Positions 15,224-23,839 of a stretch of DNA of 47,960 bases are shown here, piece after piece; position 1 is the first letter of the stretch; each line of letters opens with the position of its first letter. This DNA is from Lachnospiraceae bacterium (GTDB taxonomy: Bacteria; Bacillota; Clostridia; Lachnospirales; Lachnospiraceae): NCBI GenBank assembly GCA_023663945.1, contig JAMPGL010000031.1, forward strand, positions 1 through 47,960, in the 5' to 3' direction. A program made the position numbers and the translations under genes. Below the pieces are notes generated by a model, which saw nothing but the letters and a program-made list of their open reading frames with translations, searched no databases and was not told the DNA's origin.

Positions 15224-16303
15224 ATGAAAAAGATTAAAAAATTAGGACTGCAGGTGCTCTCACTGGCGCTGATGATTTTTGTGCTGGCTGGCTGTGGAAA
15301 ATCTTCGGTAAGTTCATCATCTGAGGAAACGGATAAGGAAGGCAATGCTGAGGAATCTGAAGTAAGTTCATTTGACAAAAATGAACCTGATCTGGAGGAA
15401 ACTCCGGTGGAAAACTTTACGTACGAATATAGCGCGGCAATACAAGGGATAAAGATTAAAAAGTATACGGGGACTTCTATAAAGGTGCGGATACCTGACG
15501 AAATAGAAGGCGAACCCGTAACCGGTATTGGTAAGGAGGCTTTTAGAGGAGCCGGTATTTCAGATGTATATATTCCAAACACCGTAACAACAATCGGAAC
15601 ATCAGCTTTTGCCGATTGTGACGGACTTACTGAAATTACAATACCGGACAGTGTAACTGAGATAGGTCGAGAAGCTTTTTGGAATTGTTCAGGATTACGC
15701 AGTATTGAAATCCCTGACAATGTAACAGAATTGGGTCGTGCAAGCTTTCAATTTTGTGAAAATCTTGAAAGTGTTATGATTAAGAATGGTGTAACTAAAA
15801 TTGGAGAGGAGGCATTTTCTAGTTGTACAAGCCTAACAAGTGTAGAAATGCCAGATGGTGTAACTGAAATTGGAGATTTTACATTTGGTGGTTGTGACAG
15901 CCTGACGAGCATAGAAATACCAGATAGTGTAACTGAAATTGGAAGGGGTGCATTTTATGGATGTACAAGTCTGGCAAGTATACAAATATCAAGTAGTGTA
16001 ATTGAAATTGGGAATAATGCATTTTATGGTTGTGCAAGCCTGGCAAGTGTAGAAATATCAGATGGTGTAACTAAAATTGGAGAGGGTGTATTTGTTGGTT
16101 GTGCAAGCCTGACAGATATAGAAATACCAGATAGTGTAACTGAAATTGAGGATGCATTTGAGAATTGTACAAGCTTGACAGATATAGATATTCCGGATAG
16201 TGTAACTAAGATTGGAAGGTACGCTTTTTCGGGTTGTACAAATCTGACAGAAGCATCAAAACAGAGGATTCTTGAAATTAATCCAGAAGCATTTTTTGAT
16301 TAA
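15224..16303 (+). CDS. Leucine-rich-repeat (BspA/LRR_5) surface lipoprotein
   Basis: A 359-residue lipoprotein. A signal peptide ends in the lipobox VLAGC, so Cys24 would be lipidated and anchored to the outer face of the membrane. An acidic Ser/Glu linker follows. About ten to eleven repeats of 23 residues then run to the C-terminus (pattern IPDSVTEIGxxAFxxCxxLxxIE), the BspA-like LRR_5 type often involved in adhesion or ligand binding. AGGAGG at 15210 fits the ATG at 15224. The later repeats are very similar at the DNA level (tagtgtaactgaaattgg recurs), which indicates recent repeat expansion. Confidence 0.88.
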   Translation: MKKIKKLGLQVLSLALMIFVLAGCGKSSVSSSSEETDKEGNAEESEVSSFDKNEPDLEETPVENFTYEYSAAIQGIKIKKYTGTSIKVRIPDEIEGEPVTGIGKEAFRGAGISDVYIPNTVTTIGTSAFADCDGLTEITIPDSVTEIGREAFWNCSGLRSIEIPDNVTELGRASFQFCENLESVMIKNGVTKIGEEAFSSCTSLTSVEMPDGVTEIGDFTFGGCDSLTSIEIPDSVTEIGRGAFYGCTSLASIQISSSVIEIGNNAFYGCASLASVEISDGVTKIGEGVFVGCASLTDIEIPDSVTEIEDAFENCTSLTDIDIPDSVTKIGRYAFSGCTNLTEASKQRILEINPEAFFD

Positions 16304-16316
16304 TTAAGAGATAGGT

Positions 16317-16348
16317 GGATTCCCCGCCTTTTGGGGAATCCGTTTTGC
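16317..16348 (+). terminator. Terminator after the LRR lipoprotein gene
   Basis: GGATTCCCC at 16317-16325 pairs with GGGGAATCC at 16333-16341 across a short loop, followed by GTTTTGCTTT. Confidence 0.8.
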
Positions 16349-16410
16349 TTTGTGCAGAGTTTTTCATTGTACCTTGGTAGTCGTGGAAATATTTACAGGA
16401 GGGGGAAACC

Positions 16411-18819
16411 TTGGATAAAAAGAAGACAGGCATTTTGCTTCTGATAGCTTTAGTGGGTGTTGCAACCGGAATTATTATTTTTATCCTTTTTTTCAAAACA
16501 GGTGATGATTATGTGAAGAACGCTGATGAAGGTGGCATTACCCGCTGCGAATGGATGGAAATGTTATGTGAGCAGACAGGAATCATCGAATACCGGAATG
16601 AAACCCCATACTTTTCGGATATAGAAAAGGACAGTACATACTATCCATACTTACAGTCAGCAGTAGAGTGGGAAGTCCTTGATCCGGAGGACGATTTTAA
16701 TGGAGAAAACTTTGCGTCCGGAGAATTTGTTGCCATAACCGCAATGAAAACAATTGGTGAACGGAAATTGCAAATTTATCTTGGGACCGAGGATGGCTTA
16801 ACGGACGAAGATTATACAGAATTGGCAATCGGACACGGGCTTATCGAAGAACAGCAGCTTTCCGAGGGCATGTCTTCCGAAGAATGTGGACAGGTTTTAA
16901 ATACGCTGAAAAGCTTATACTTCAGTGAACTTCGGAAAGACGATTACTCCAATGTGGTGTATCAGGATGGTGTAGTTGAATTACTTTCAGGTGATGTGCT
17001 GCAGAGTAATGATGATTATACGGAAATTGTAGTGTCTGACAATATACGGGATTCTCTTAAAGAGGGAACGATTATTGTCTTTGAACAGCAAAATACACAG
17101 TTGAAGGCCGCCAAGGAAATAACGGAAATTGCATCAGATGGGACGTTGTCCTTGAAGCCTGTTGAATTAGAGCAGGCGGTGGAATCCTTTACGGTATCGG
17201 ATATTACGGAACTGACTTTTGCAGATATAGTAAATTACTATGGATTGGAAGAAAATGATGATGCCATAAATGCTTTAAACTATCGGCAGGGCGATGAACA
17301 ATTAATTGATACAAAAGTGTTCCCATTTGAAAAAGACAGTAAAGGATTTAAAATATCTCTTTCCACAACAGAGGAAGAGGAACAAAAATATCTGGAAATA
17401 CAGGTTACAGATAATGATACCGGATTGTCATATACCTTCCCCAAATATAAAACAGAAAAAGGCAGTGAATATGACATAGAGATAGATATCGATAAATTAT
17501 GTATCGGGGTACAGGCAGATTATTCCTCTTTGGGAGTTATCCCCAATTATGCGGAAATTGCGGTAGATGCCCATGCGGCATTTACCGGAACTATCAAGGA
17601 AGAAGATGCCGAAAAGAAAATCCCTTTGTTCAAAACGCCGGTTCCATTGGGAAGCGGAGTGGTAGGCGTTGATGTGCAGATAGCGCTGGTCATATCGGCG
17701 GAGGGCAGCATGTCCTTTGCTGCAGAACTGCCTGTGGAAGTGGACATGTGCTTTGAGCAAGGTAAGGGATTTAAAAATTACAAAAATGATGTTTCAATAG
17801 AAAATCCGGCAATTGAAATAAACTGTGAGGCAAGCACAATGTTTTGCCTGGAGCCAACGCTGACGGCATTTGGCATTGGCATAATTGACGGAGAGGTTGA
17901 GGCGGGCGTGACGGCAAACGCACAGACGGTTTTCCGTCCCAATCGGCAAACTTGTACAGATGTATCGATATCATTTCCTGTCATAACAGTTTCAGCATGT
18001 GGGGATGATAAAGCAGATACAGTAGTTGGAAACATGGGATTCTCGGGAGAATGGGAAATCCTGTCAGCGGAAAATGCGCCATTCCAAAAAAAATTACATT
18101 GGGAATTTTTCTCGGGTAAAATGCCACAGTTTGTAGAAACCTGCACGTATGAAGAGTCAGGACAGGATACGGAAACAGATAATCCGGACGAAGAAGAGAA
18201 CAGGGAAAACATATCTGTCAATACATACCACACCCGATATAGAGAGGTCAATCAGGACGACAGCCCGGTGTTTTCTTTTGACTATCCGGATAACTGGGAA
18301 ATAAGTAAAGAAGAAGTAAATGGTAATTCCATGGATCTTTTTTGGGAATATGCAAAAGAGGTTGTAGAACTTACCAATGAAAGGGGAGTAACGGTTACAT
18401 TCATTAAAATTGATGGTGAACTGTTTGAGCTAGCCAGAGGCGCAAGCGGGCATTTTTATACCGAATACAAGGCGGAAAAAATAACAGATGCCGTTCCTAT
18501 ATTATCAGAAGATTCCGCCAATTTTGTGGTGGCAAAGATGACATTGCTTGGTGAGATGTTTCCGGAAGTGGATCTTGATATTCAACCTGCAAGCAGTGAG
18601 CATGTTTCCTATGCTGTAATGCAGGAAAGCGTTGTCGATGAATACATCGACATGTATGATGGTATATTTGGAGGAATGGGAATGTATGCATATTATGAGG
18701 GCATTTCTTTTGAATATCCAGAGCCGTATGTCTTTTTTGCTGAAGCGCCCGAAGGGCAGTTCACAGAGGAGGAAGAAGAGGAAGTAATAGGGATTTTGAC
18801 AAGTTTCAGGGAAGAATAA
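16411..18819 (+). CDS. Large membrane-anchored extracellular protein with SLH-like N-terminal region
   Basis: An 802-residue protein with a TTG start placed right after ACAGGAGGGGG. Residues 7-30 form a membrane anchor (GILLLIALVGVATGIIIFILFF) with the rest outside. The segment TRCEWMEMLCEQTGI...PYFSDIEKDSTYYPYLQSAVEW resembles an S-layer homology motif, so wall attachment is possible. The remainder is rich in acidic residues and predicted beta-strands with few cysteines. An acidic linker near residues 585-605 separates a C-terminal domain of about 200 residues (FDYPDNWEISKEEV start). I do not recognise an enzyme motif. Its partners are the LRR lipoprotein upstream and the repeat lipoprotein 44 bases downstream. 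Confidence 0.75.
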   Translation: MDKKKTGILLLIALVGVATGIIIFILFFKTGDDYVKNADEGGITRCEWMEMLCEQTGIIEYRNETPYFSDIEKDSTYYPYLQSAVEWEVLDPEDDFNGENFASGEFVAITAMKTIGERKLQIYLGTEDGLTDEDYTELAIGHGLIEEQQLSEGMSSEECGQVLNTLKSLYFSELRKDDYSNVVYQDGVVELLSGDVLQSNDDYTEIVVSDNIRDSLKEGTIIVFEQQNTQLKAAKEITEIASDGTLSLKPVELEQAVESFTVSDITELTFADIVNYYGLEENDDAINALNYRQGDEQLIDTKVFPFEKDSKGFKISLSTTEEEEQKYLEIQVTDNDTGLSYTFPKYKTEKGSEYDIEIDIDKLCIGVQADYSSLGVIPNYAEIAVDAHAAFTGTIKEEDAEKKIPLFKTPVPLGSGVVGVDVQIALVISAEGSMSFAAELPVEVDMCFEQGKGFKNYKNDVSIENPAIEINCEASTMFCLEPTLTAFGIGIIDGEVEAGVTANAQTVFRPNRQTCTDVSISFPVITVSACGDDKADTVVGNMGFSGEWEILSAENAPFQKKLHWEFFSGKMPQFVETCTYEESGQDTETDNPDEEENRENISVNTYHTRYREVNQDDSPVFSFDYPDNWEISKEEVNGNSMDLFWEYAKEVVELTNERGVTVTFIKIDGELFELARGASGHFYTEYKAEKITDAVPILSEDSANFVVAKMTLLGEMFPEVDLDIQPASSEHVSYAVMQESVVDEYIDMYDGIFGGMGMYAYYEGISFEYPEPYVFFAEAPEGQFTEEEEEEVIGILTSFREE

Positions 18820-18863
18820 TTGAAAATAAAGGCATTAACATAGGAAGAAAGGAAAATCACCGA

Positions 18864-20153
18864 ATGAAAAAGATGTATTTACTTATAATGCTTATGGTCA
18901 TATTGTCGCTTACAGGGTGTGCAAAGGCAGCAGACGAAGAGCAAATGAGGCTGGATCTGGAAGCAGATGCCCAGTTTGGCGTTGCCAAAGAAGGAGAAGA
19001 AATTCAGGAAATTGTAATAGAGAAAAGGCAGACAGACAAAAAACAAAAGGAAGATACTGTCTGGTGTACCATCAAGACAGCAAAAGAAGGAATTTTATAC
19101 CAGAAACAAGTGATCCTTACATATGGACTTTATGACAAAGGCTGGATGCTGGATGACTTAATGGTCAACGATCCCAGTCAGTGGATTCTAACACCTTTAG
19201 AGGGGATAAACGAAGATAATGTTGCTGTTTCCTTATATGGAAAATCCGTTACGATAGATGGGGAAGAGTGGAATATCACAAATGGTCAGATTAAAAATAT
19301 ATCGGTCAGTAAGCATGAAACGGATCTTGCCAATGAAAAAGATGTTGTGACAGCTGAGGTAACCATTGAGGAAGAGGTAGAAGAAGCTAAGGGAGAACTG
19401 ACAATAGAATACCTTTTTGGCAGAGGGTGGATAATAAATTCCATATCGGTAAATAAAGATTTTGTCACTTCTATAAAACCGGAATCCGCACTGGATGTTA
19501 CGGATGAAGATTTAATCGCTCAGGTATCAGGACAAAGCTTCGTATTGAGGGAACCGGACACAAGTTATATTTGGACGCTTGAAGAAACTATGCATACGGT
19601 GACTATAAACAGTAATGAAATATCTTATTTTACAATTGATAATCAGGAATCACTATCGAAAGGCACAAAGCAGATATATCATTGCCAATGTTCTTTAATT
19701 AAGCCGCATGTTACCTTTAAGCTTGAAATAGAGATTCCATATCGGTATGATTCAGGGGAATGGGATTTACAGTCAATTACAATCACTCCTCAATGTGAGA
19801 AGCTGGATATTGTCGGTGAATGGACGGGAACGTACACGGATACTCCCTTTGGCGGAAAGGCAGTCTTAAACATTACCAGTGCTGATGAAAACGGTTTTAT
19901 AACGGCAGTCTATAGTTACTACCCGGAAGAAAGAGACAAATATACGGCTCCGGGAAGCTATAGTGTGTCAGGAACGATTAACATGTCAACATTAGATATG
20001 AACCTAATTGCAGGGGACTGGATTGAGGAGCCTTCGCGTATACGCATATGGAATGAAAAGCTTGATGTTGTGGCAACCTTATGTGTTGATGAGGCGGCAG
20101 TGAAAGGAACCGGGCAGGGGAGTAATCCGTTTGTTGTTTCGCTTGATAATTAG
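18864..20153 (+). CDS. Lipoprotein with three related beta domains and a C-terminal beta-barrel-like region
   Basis: A 429-residue lipoprotein with lipobox LTGC (Cys19). Three segments of about 100 residues have the same plan: a charged strand pair followed by G/E-W-x-L/I-x-S/D-I (DKGWMLDDLMV, GRGWIINSISV, SGEWDLQSITI). The C-terminal 110 residues begin VGEWTGTYTDTPFGGKAVLNIT, a strand pattern seen in lipocalin-like extracellular domains. The function is unknown. It is the last gene of the envelope cassette and is followed by a strong terminator. Confidence 0.75.
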   Translation: MKKMYLLIMLMVILSLTGCAKAADEEQMRLDLEADAQFGVAKEGEEIQEIVIEKRQTDKKQKEDTVWCTIKTAKEGILYQKQVILTYGLYDKGWMLDDLMVNDPSQWILTPLEGINEDNVAVSLYGKSVTIDGEEWNITNGQIKNISVSKHETDLANEKDVVTAEVTIEEEVEEAKGELTIEYLFGRGWIINSISVNKDFVTSIKPESALDVTDEDLIAQVSGQSFVLREPDTSYIWTLEETMHTVTINSNEISYFTIDNQESLSKGTKQIYHCQCSLIKPHVTFKLEIEIPYRYDSGEWDLQSITITPQCEKLDIVGEWTGTYTDTPFGGKAVLNITSADENGFITAVYSYYPEERDKYTAPGSYSVSGTINMSTLDMNLIAGDWIEEPSRIRIWNEKLDVVATLCVDEAAVKGTGQGSNPFVVSLDN

Positions 20154-20195
20154 AACTCATAATTGATTCAAGAAATATAAAGTATGTGACATGCT

Positions 20196-20238
20196 GTGCC
20201 CATCATACACTGTAAAAACAGTGATGACGGGTGCTTTT
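20196..20238 (+). terminator. Terminator of the envelope cassette
   Basis: GTGCCCATCATACACTGT pairs with ACAGTGATGACGGGTGC, with minor mismatches, around AAAA, followed by TTTTATT. It lies between the lipoprotein stop and the truncated deacetylase start. Confidence 0.75.
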
Positions 20239-20241
20239 ATT

Positions 20242-20673
20242 ATGAAAGAGTACATAAAAAAACTGCAGTTTGGATCAGGCAATAAAAATACCAGTAAAAA
20301 TAACCGAAAGAAAGTCAAAGAGCCTGCACAGCCTTTTTGGAAAAAAATATTTCCCGAACGGGAGGAGGGGCAGAGCCGGGATGCGTACATGCGTCAAAAT
20401 CTGACTCTTTCCGTAAAATACGGCGCATTGGTACTTGCTGCCCTTGCGGTAGTCAGGGGCGGTTATACGGTAATCAGTGAAAACGTAACCGTGTCAAGCA
20501 GTGTGAATGGAAGGGAGCTTCCCATTTACTGCGTGGAGACCGATGAAAAGAAGATTGCCCTTTCCTTTGATGCGGCGTGGGGGAATGAAGATACTGCAAA
20601 AATCTTGGAAATATTGGCAAAACAGGATGTAAAGGTGACCTTTTTTATGACAGGCGGATGGGTACTTGGATAG
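20242..20673 (+). pseudogene. Truncated polysaccharide deacetylase (PdaA/PdaB-like)
   Basis: The ATG at 20242 gives a basic cytoplasmic tail, a membrane anchor (VKYGALVLAALAVVRGGY) and the start of a NodB-type deacetylase domain (ELPIYCVETDEKKIALSFDAAWGNEDT...VTFFMTGGWV). The frame stops two codons after TGGWV, leaving only about 50 residues of the normally 190-residue catalytic domain, without the HxxxH metal motif. The rest is not found elsewhere in the window. The break point near 20665 probably marks the end of an inserted element. Full-length homologues remodel peptidoglycan during sporulation or growth. Confidence 0.75.
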
Positions 20674-20958
20674 GCATACATGAAAAAACTGAAATATGGC
20701 GGGAAATGCATGATTGCAGGGGGCAAGTCATAAGAAGCTCTTTGATGGGGATACGAAGATAAAAAAGGTTGACGGTGAAATCCCGTCGGTGTAAGATGAG
20801 ACTATAAAAACAGGGATGCCAAAGCATCCCCATTTTCTAAACTGCCACTTGAAAATGAAAAGTGGATAGTTTATAATCATCTTAGAAGCAATCATAGGAT
20901 ATTTGCCGTGTCCGATGGTTTGCACCGGGAACTAAATAAATTTATCTAGTGCAACACA
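20674..20958. other. Non-coding junction region downstream of the broken deacetylase
   Basis: It contains a short coding relic in one frame (KLFDGDTKIKKVDGEIPSV ending at about 20793) and a terminator-like hairpin (GGGATGC at 20813 with GCATCCC at 20824, then CATTTTCT). No complete gene is visible. Confidence 0.4.
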
Positions 20959-20989
20959 AGCTATCCCCTATTTGCCGTAGAGGATAGCT
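20959..20989. terminator. Terminator downstream of the holin-like toxin gene
   Basis: AGCTATCC at 20959-20966 pairs with GGATAGCT at 20982-20989; the inner CCTAT and GTAGAGG segments partly pair. It directly follows the toxin stop on the minus strand. On the plus strand GTTTTACTTTTT follows, so it may work in both directions. Confidence 0.65.
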
Positions 20990-20992
20990 GTT

Positions 20993-21079
20993 TTACTTTT
21001 TGCGGTTGCTTCTATTGTCTAAATATGTTAGGGCGGTAAACACCACTAACAGTAATGCAAGTACATTATCTAAACTCAT
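20993..21079 (-). CDS. Putative holin-like toxin (type I toxin-antitoxin peptide), 28 residues
   Basis: On the minus strand an ATG at 21079 encodes a 28-residue peptide: MSLDNVLALLLVVFTALTYL followed by DNRSNRKK. A single hydrophobic helix with a basic tail is the hallmark of the putative holin-like toxin family and of membrane type I toxins such as TxpA. AAAGGGGG lies seven bases before the ATG. That ribosome binding site is locked in a hairpin (21088-21109), as expected for a translationally restrained toxin mRNA. A terminator follows immediately. The antisense antitoxin RNA was not identified, although plus-strand transcription across the 3' end is possible. Confidence 0.65.
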   Translation of the reverse strand: MSLDNVLALLLVVFTALTYLDNRSNRKK

Positions 21080-21087
21080 AGCGTTCC

Positions 21088-21109
21088 CCCTTTCCGTTCC
21101 CGGAAAGGG
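21088..21109 (-). promoter_or_regulatory. Hairpin sequestering the toxin ribosome binding site
   Basis: CCCTTTCC at 21088-21095 pairs perfectly with GGAAAGGG at 21102-21109. On the minus-strand mRNA the second arm contains the Shine-Dalgarno sequence of the 28-residue toxin gene, so the stem would block translation. Confidence 0.6.
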
Positions 21110-21298
21110 CAACCGAGGAACTATCCCCATACTGTCTATACTGACTAAGGATATTTTATCACATTATGTCGTATATTGCCATATAATTATCTTTTTTTCC
21201 GTATATCAAAAATAGAAAGATTTGCAGATTTGCTATAATATCAATCATATTTATCTGAATATATTAGTAGTGATTCTTCTAAGAATGAGGAATTTTGC

Positions 21299-21430
21299 TT
21301 GAAAGAAGAACTGACAAATATTTCACCGGAAGATGAATCAATGGTTATCAAGTATTTATTAGATATTATGAGAGCGCATGATATAATTACAGAGGAAGAG
21401 TATCAGGCGGTTCTATACAAATACGGTTAA
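21299..21430 (+). CDS. Small SHOCT-like protein upstream of the recombinase (43 residues)
   Basis: A TTG start at 21299, eight bases after TGAGG, opens a 43-codon frame: MKEELTNISPEDESMVIKYL, then DIMRAHDIITEEEYQAVLYKYG. The end matches the helical Iteeey-x3-l-x-k-y pattern of SHOCT-like short domains, which commonly precede site-specific recombinase genes in Firmicute elements. It stops 12 bases before the recombinase start and is probably co-translated with it. Its role is unknown; an accessory to the recombinase is an inference from position. Confidence 0.6.
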   Translation: MKEELTNISPEDESMVIKYLLDIMRAHDIITEEEYQAVLYKYG

Positions 21431-21442
21431 GGGGTGTGTATT

Positions 21443-23035
21443 ATGGAAGAGAAGAAATTAAGAGCCGTATTTTATGCGAGAGTAAGCACAGAGGAAGAAG
21501 AACAGCTAAACGCAATCGAGAAGCAGATTGAAGAAAATATAGATGTCATCCGTGACAAAGGCTGGATTCTGGTTGACAGATATGTTGATAAAGGAATAAC
21601 AGGCACACAGGCAAAGAAGAGAAATGAATATATACGGATGCTGGGGGACATTAAGAAAGATAAATTTGATATTATCGTAGTAAAAGACCAGTCGCGTCTA
21701 CAGCGTAACACCATGGATTGGTACATATTCTTGAATGAAATTGTACAGAATCAAAAGAAATTATATCTATATTTGGAGAAAACATTCTTTGATCCGAAAG
21801 ATAAGTTCATGTTTGGCATTAAAGCAATGATGGCAGAGGAGTACAGCCGTGATTTGAGTAAGAAAGGCAATGCAGCCAAAAGGCGGAGACAGGAAAAGGG
21901 TAAGCCGATTATTACGAACCGCACATGGGGATTTCAAAATATCAACGGAGAAATCCTGATTGATGAAGAAGAAGCAAAACTTGTGATACGGATATATCAA
22001 TTGTTTGCTGATGGATTTGGCGGGCGTGTGGCTGCCAGAATATTGCGTGACGAAGGTATCAGAAACAGGAACGGCAAGACATTATCCGAAAATACCATTC
22101 GTGAAATCGTGAAGAATCCGCTGTACAAAGGCATTGCGGTGATGAATAAAGAACATTTTGACTTTGAATCAAAGAAGCTTATCAAGAATCCTGAAAGCGA
22201 ATGGATTTATAGAAAAGGGATTGTACCCCGGATTGTCAGTGATGATTTGTGGGAAAAGGCTAATGCACAGATAAACAGCAGGAAAACTGTGGACAGGACA
22301 CATAATGTAGGAATCAATAAGGGCAATACGCTATTATCGTCTAAAATCATATGCGGAGAATGTAATTCTAAGTATTGGAGAAACAAAAGGGTGCAAGGCG
22401 TTTACTGGTATTGTAGTGAGGGCGCACGTTCCGGGAAAGTCAGAGAAAAGACAGGAATGAAATGTGTGTCGCTTAATTTAAAGGAAGATGAAATATTATC
22501 TTTGATAGAGCGTTTGGGTAATCAGCTGATTGCGAAGGAAAAGAAAGAAGAAGCGCTGAGCAATGCCATCAGAAAAATATATGCCGGATTATCTGATTCC
22601 GGTAGCTGTGAAAGCATAGAAGATATCCAGTTACAAAAAGAGAAATTACATAAAAGAAAAGATGCTCTTATAGACTTACTGCTGGACAAAACAATTTCAA
22701 AAACTGACTATTATTTGAAAGCTGATGATATTTCTAAGCAGATAGCAACATTAAATGAAAAGGAAATTAGACTGAAAGAGAAGAAGGAAGAGAACGGTGA
22801 GTTGTTTGACCGTTTGAATCGTGTAAGAGCAATATTTGAAGATAAGACAGAAAAAGGAATCGAAGTGCCCCTGATGTGTTCCCATATTAACCAGATTAAG
22901 GTGTATGAAAAAAGAATTGATGTGTACCTTGATTTTTTGAAAGGCGCAGAATGTATGTCAATAAATTATGATAAAAATAGGCGAAAAAACATTTTAGATA
23001 TGCCTATTTGTGTGGGTGGAAAGTTATCCGGATGA
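21443..23035 (+). CDS. Large serine recombinase (site-specific integrase)
   Basis: A 530-residue recombinase. The resolvase domain spans residues 1-150 with catalytic Ser15 in FYARVST and the Arg-rich motif KDQSRLQRNTMDWY. The Recombinase domain follows, then a zinc ribbon (ICGEC...WYC...KC) and a coiled-coil near residues 410-465 rich in Lys/Glu. Proteins of this type insert and excise elements at att sites without a target preference for tRNAs. AAGGGG precedes the ATG at 21443; a GTG at 21434 is also in frame. Together with the broken deacetylase at 20673 it suggests that the left element boundary lies just upstream. Confidence 0.92.
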   Translation: MEEKKLRAVFYARVSTEEEEQLNAIEKQIEENIDVIRDKGWILVDRYVDKGITGTQAKKRNEYIRMLGDIKKDKFDIIVVKDQSRLQRNTMDWYIFLNEIVQNQKKLYLYLEKTFFDPKDKFMFGIKAMMAEEYSRDLSKKGNAAKRRRQEKGKPIITNRTWGFQNINGEILIDEEEAKLVIRIYQLFADGFGGRVAARILRDEGIRNRNGKTLSENTIREIVKNPLYKGIAVMNKEHFDFESKKLIKNPESEWIYRKGIVPRIVSDDLWEKANAQINSRKTVDRTHNVGINKGNTLLSSKIICGECNSKYWRNKRVQGVYWYCSEGARSGKVREKTGMKCVSLNLKEDEILSLIERLGNQLIAKEKKEEALSNAIRKIYAGLSDSGSCESIEDIQLQKEKLHKRKDALIDLLLDKTISKTDYYLKADDISKQIATLNEKEIRLKEKKEENGELFDRLNRVRAIFEDKTEKGIEVPLMCSHINQIKVYEKRIDVYLDFLKGAECMSINYDKNRRKNILDMPICVGGKLSG

Positions 23036-23269
23036 TGTAAAAGCCATCTTGGCAGCAGGTGATTGAGTTATAATAATGACAGAGGTAAAACCAACGGAAT
23101 TACCGGGGTTTTCACCTTTTGTCCTTATTACGAAAGGACGGGCCCGTACAAGTTCACAAAGGAGGGTTGAGGAAACCTACAATTAGCTAATTGTATAGTA
23201 AGGACTATTCAAGTGTATTTGGGTAGTCCTTTTATTGTTGTAAAAATCAGATGAAAAGGAGCAAAAAGC
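23036..23269. other. Leader region with several hairpins ahead of the parM remnant
   Basis: GGTAAAACC near 23093 pairs with GGTTTTCACC near 23108. GTCCTT at about 23121 pairs with AAGGAC at 23135. AAGGACTA at 23200-23207 pairs with TAGTCCTT at 23224-23231 and is followed by T-rich sequence, so the last one is a probable terminator or attenuator. AAGGAG precedes the ParM ATG. Confidence 0.5.
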
Positions 23270-23839
23270 ATGGAACAGATTTACAGGATTGGGATTGATC
23301 ATGGTTATGGTAACATCAAAACTGCGCACCACATTTTTGAATCCGGCGTTATCCAGAGGGAAAGGGCATCGGAACTGGCAGGGATGACCGTAGAGTACGA
23401 AGGGAAGCTGTACGAGATCGGCTCCACCCACAAAGAGTACCAGATGGACAAGGTATGGGACGAAGATTATTATATCCTGACGCTGGCGGCTCTGGCAAAG
23501 GAATTGAAGGGGAGGGGTTTATGCCATGCTTCCGTCATCCTTGCGGTTGGTCTTCCCATTAAGTGGATCGGGGAGCAGGGCGGGGATTTCTGGAAATATC
23601 TGATGCGGAATAAGGAAATATCCTTTCGGTGCAACGACACCCGATACCATGTGAAGATTGAGGACGTGGAGGTCTACCCACAGGGCTTTGCGGCGGTGGC
23701 GGCAGATTTATCCAGCTATCAGGGCTTTAACATTGTGGCGGATATCGGAAATGGGACAATGAACGTTATATGGAAAACCTGCTGGCGAAGTCGCTCTGCT
23801 ATTTCTCCAACATGCCTGTATCCTACGCGGTTCATGTGA
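23270..23839 (+). pseudogene. ParM/StbA-like segregation ATPase, truncated
   Basis: Residues 1 to about 167 match actin-like plasmid-segregation ATPases: phosphate-1 motif GIDHGYGNIKT, connector region AVGLPIKWIGEQ and phosphate-2 motif VADIGNGTMNV. At about base 23768 the frame leaves the family and continues with a basic, unrelated stretch to a stop at 23839. The C-terminal half of the actin fold, with the adenosine motif, is missing. The junction ATGAACG coincides with the start of another gene fragment, so a deletion joined the two. A working ParM polymerises to push plasmid copies apart; this one should not. Confidence 0.75.

Noticed and set aside
15600-16260. Tandem DNA repeats (satellite or CRISPR-like)
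   Set aside because: The 69-base periodicity is explained by 23-residue leucine-rich repeats in the lipoprotein.
21000-21215. 71-residue plus-strand open frame
   Set aside because: It is antisense to the holin-like toxin gene and its leader hairpin, has no ribosome binding site and a low-complexity tail. The minus-strand peptide explains the region better.
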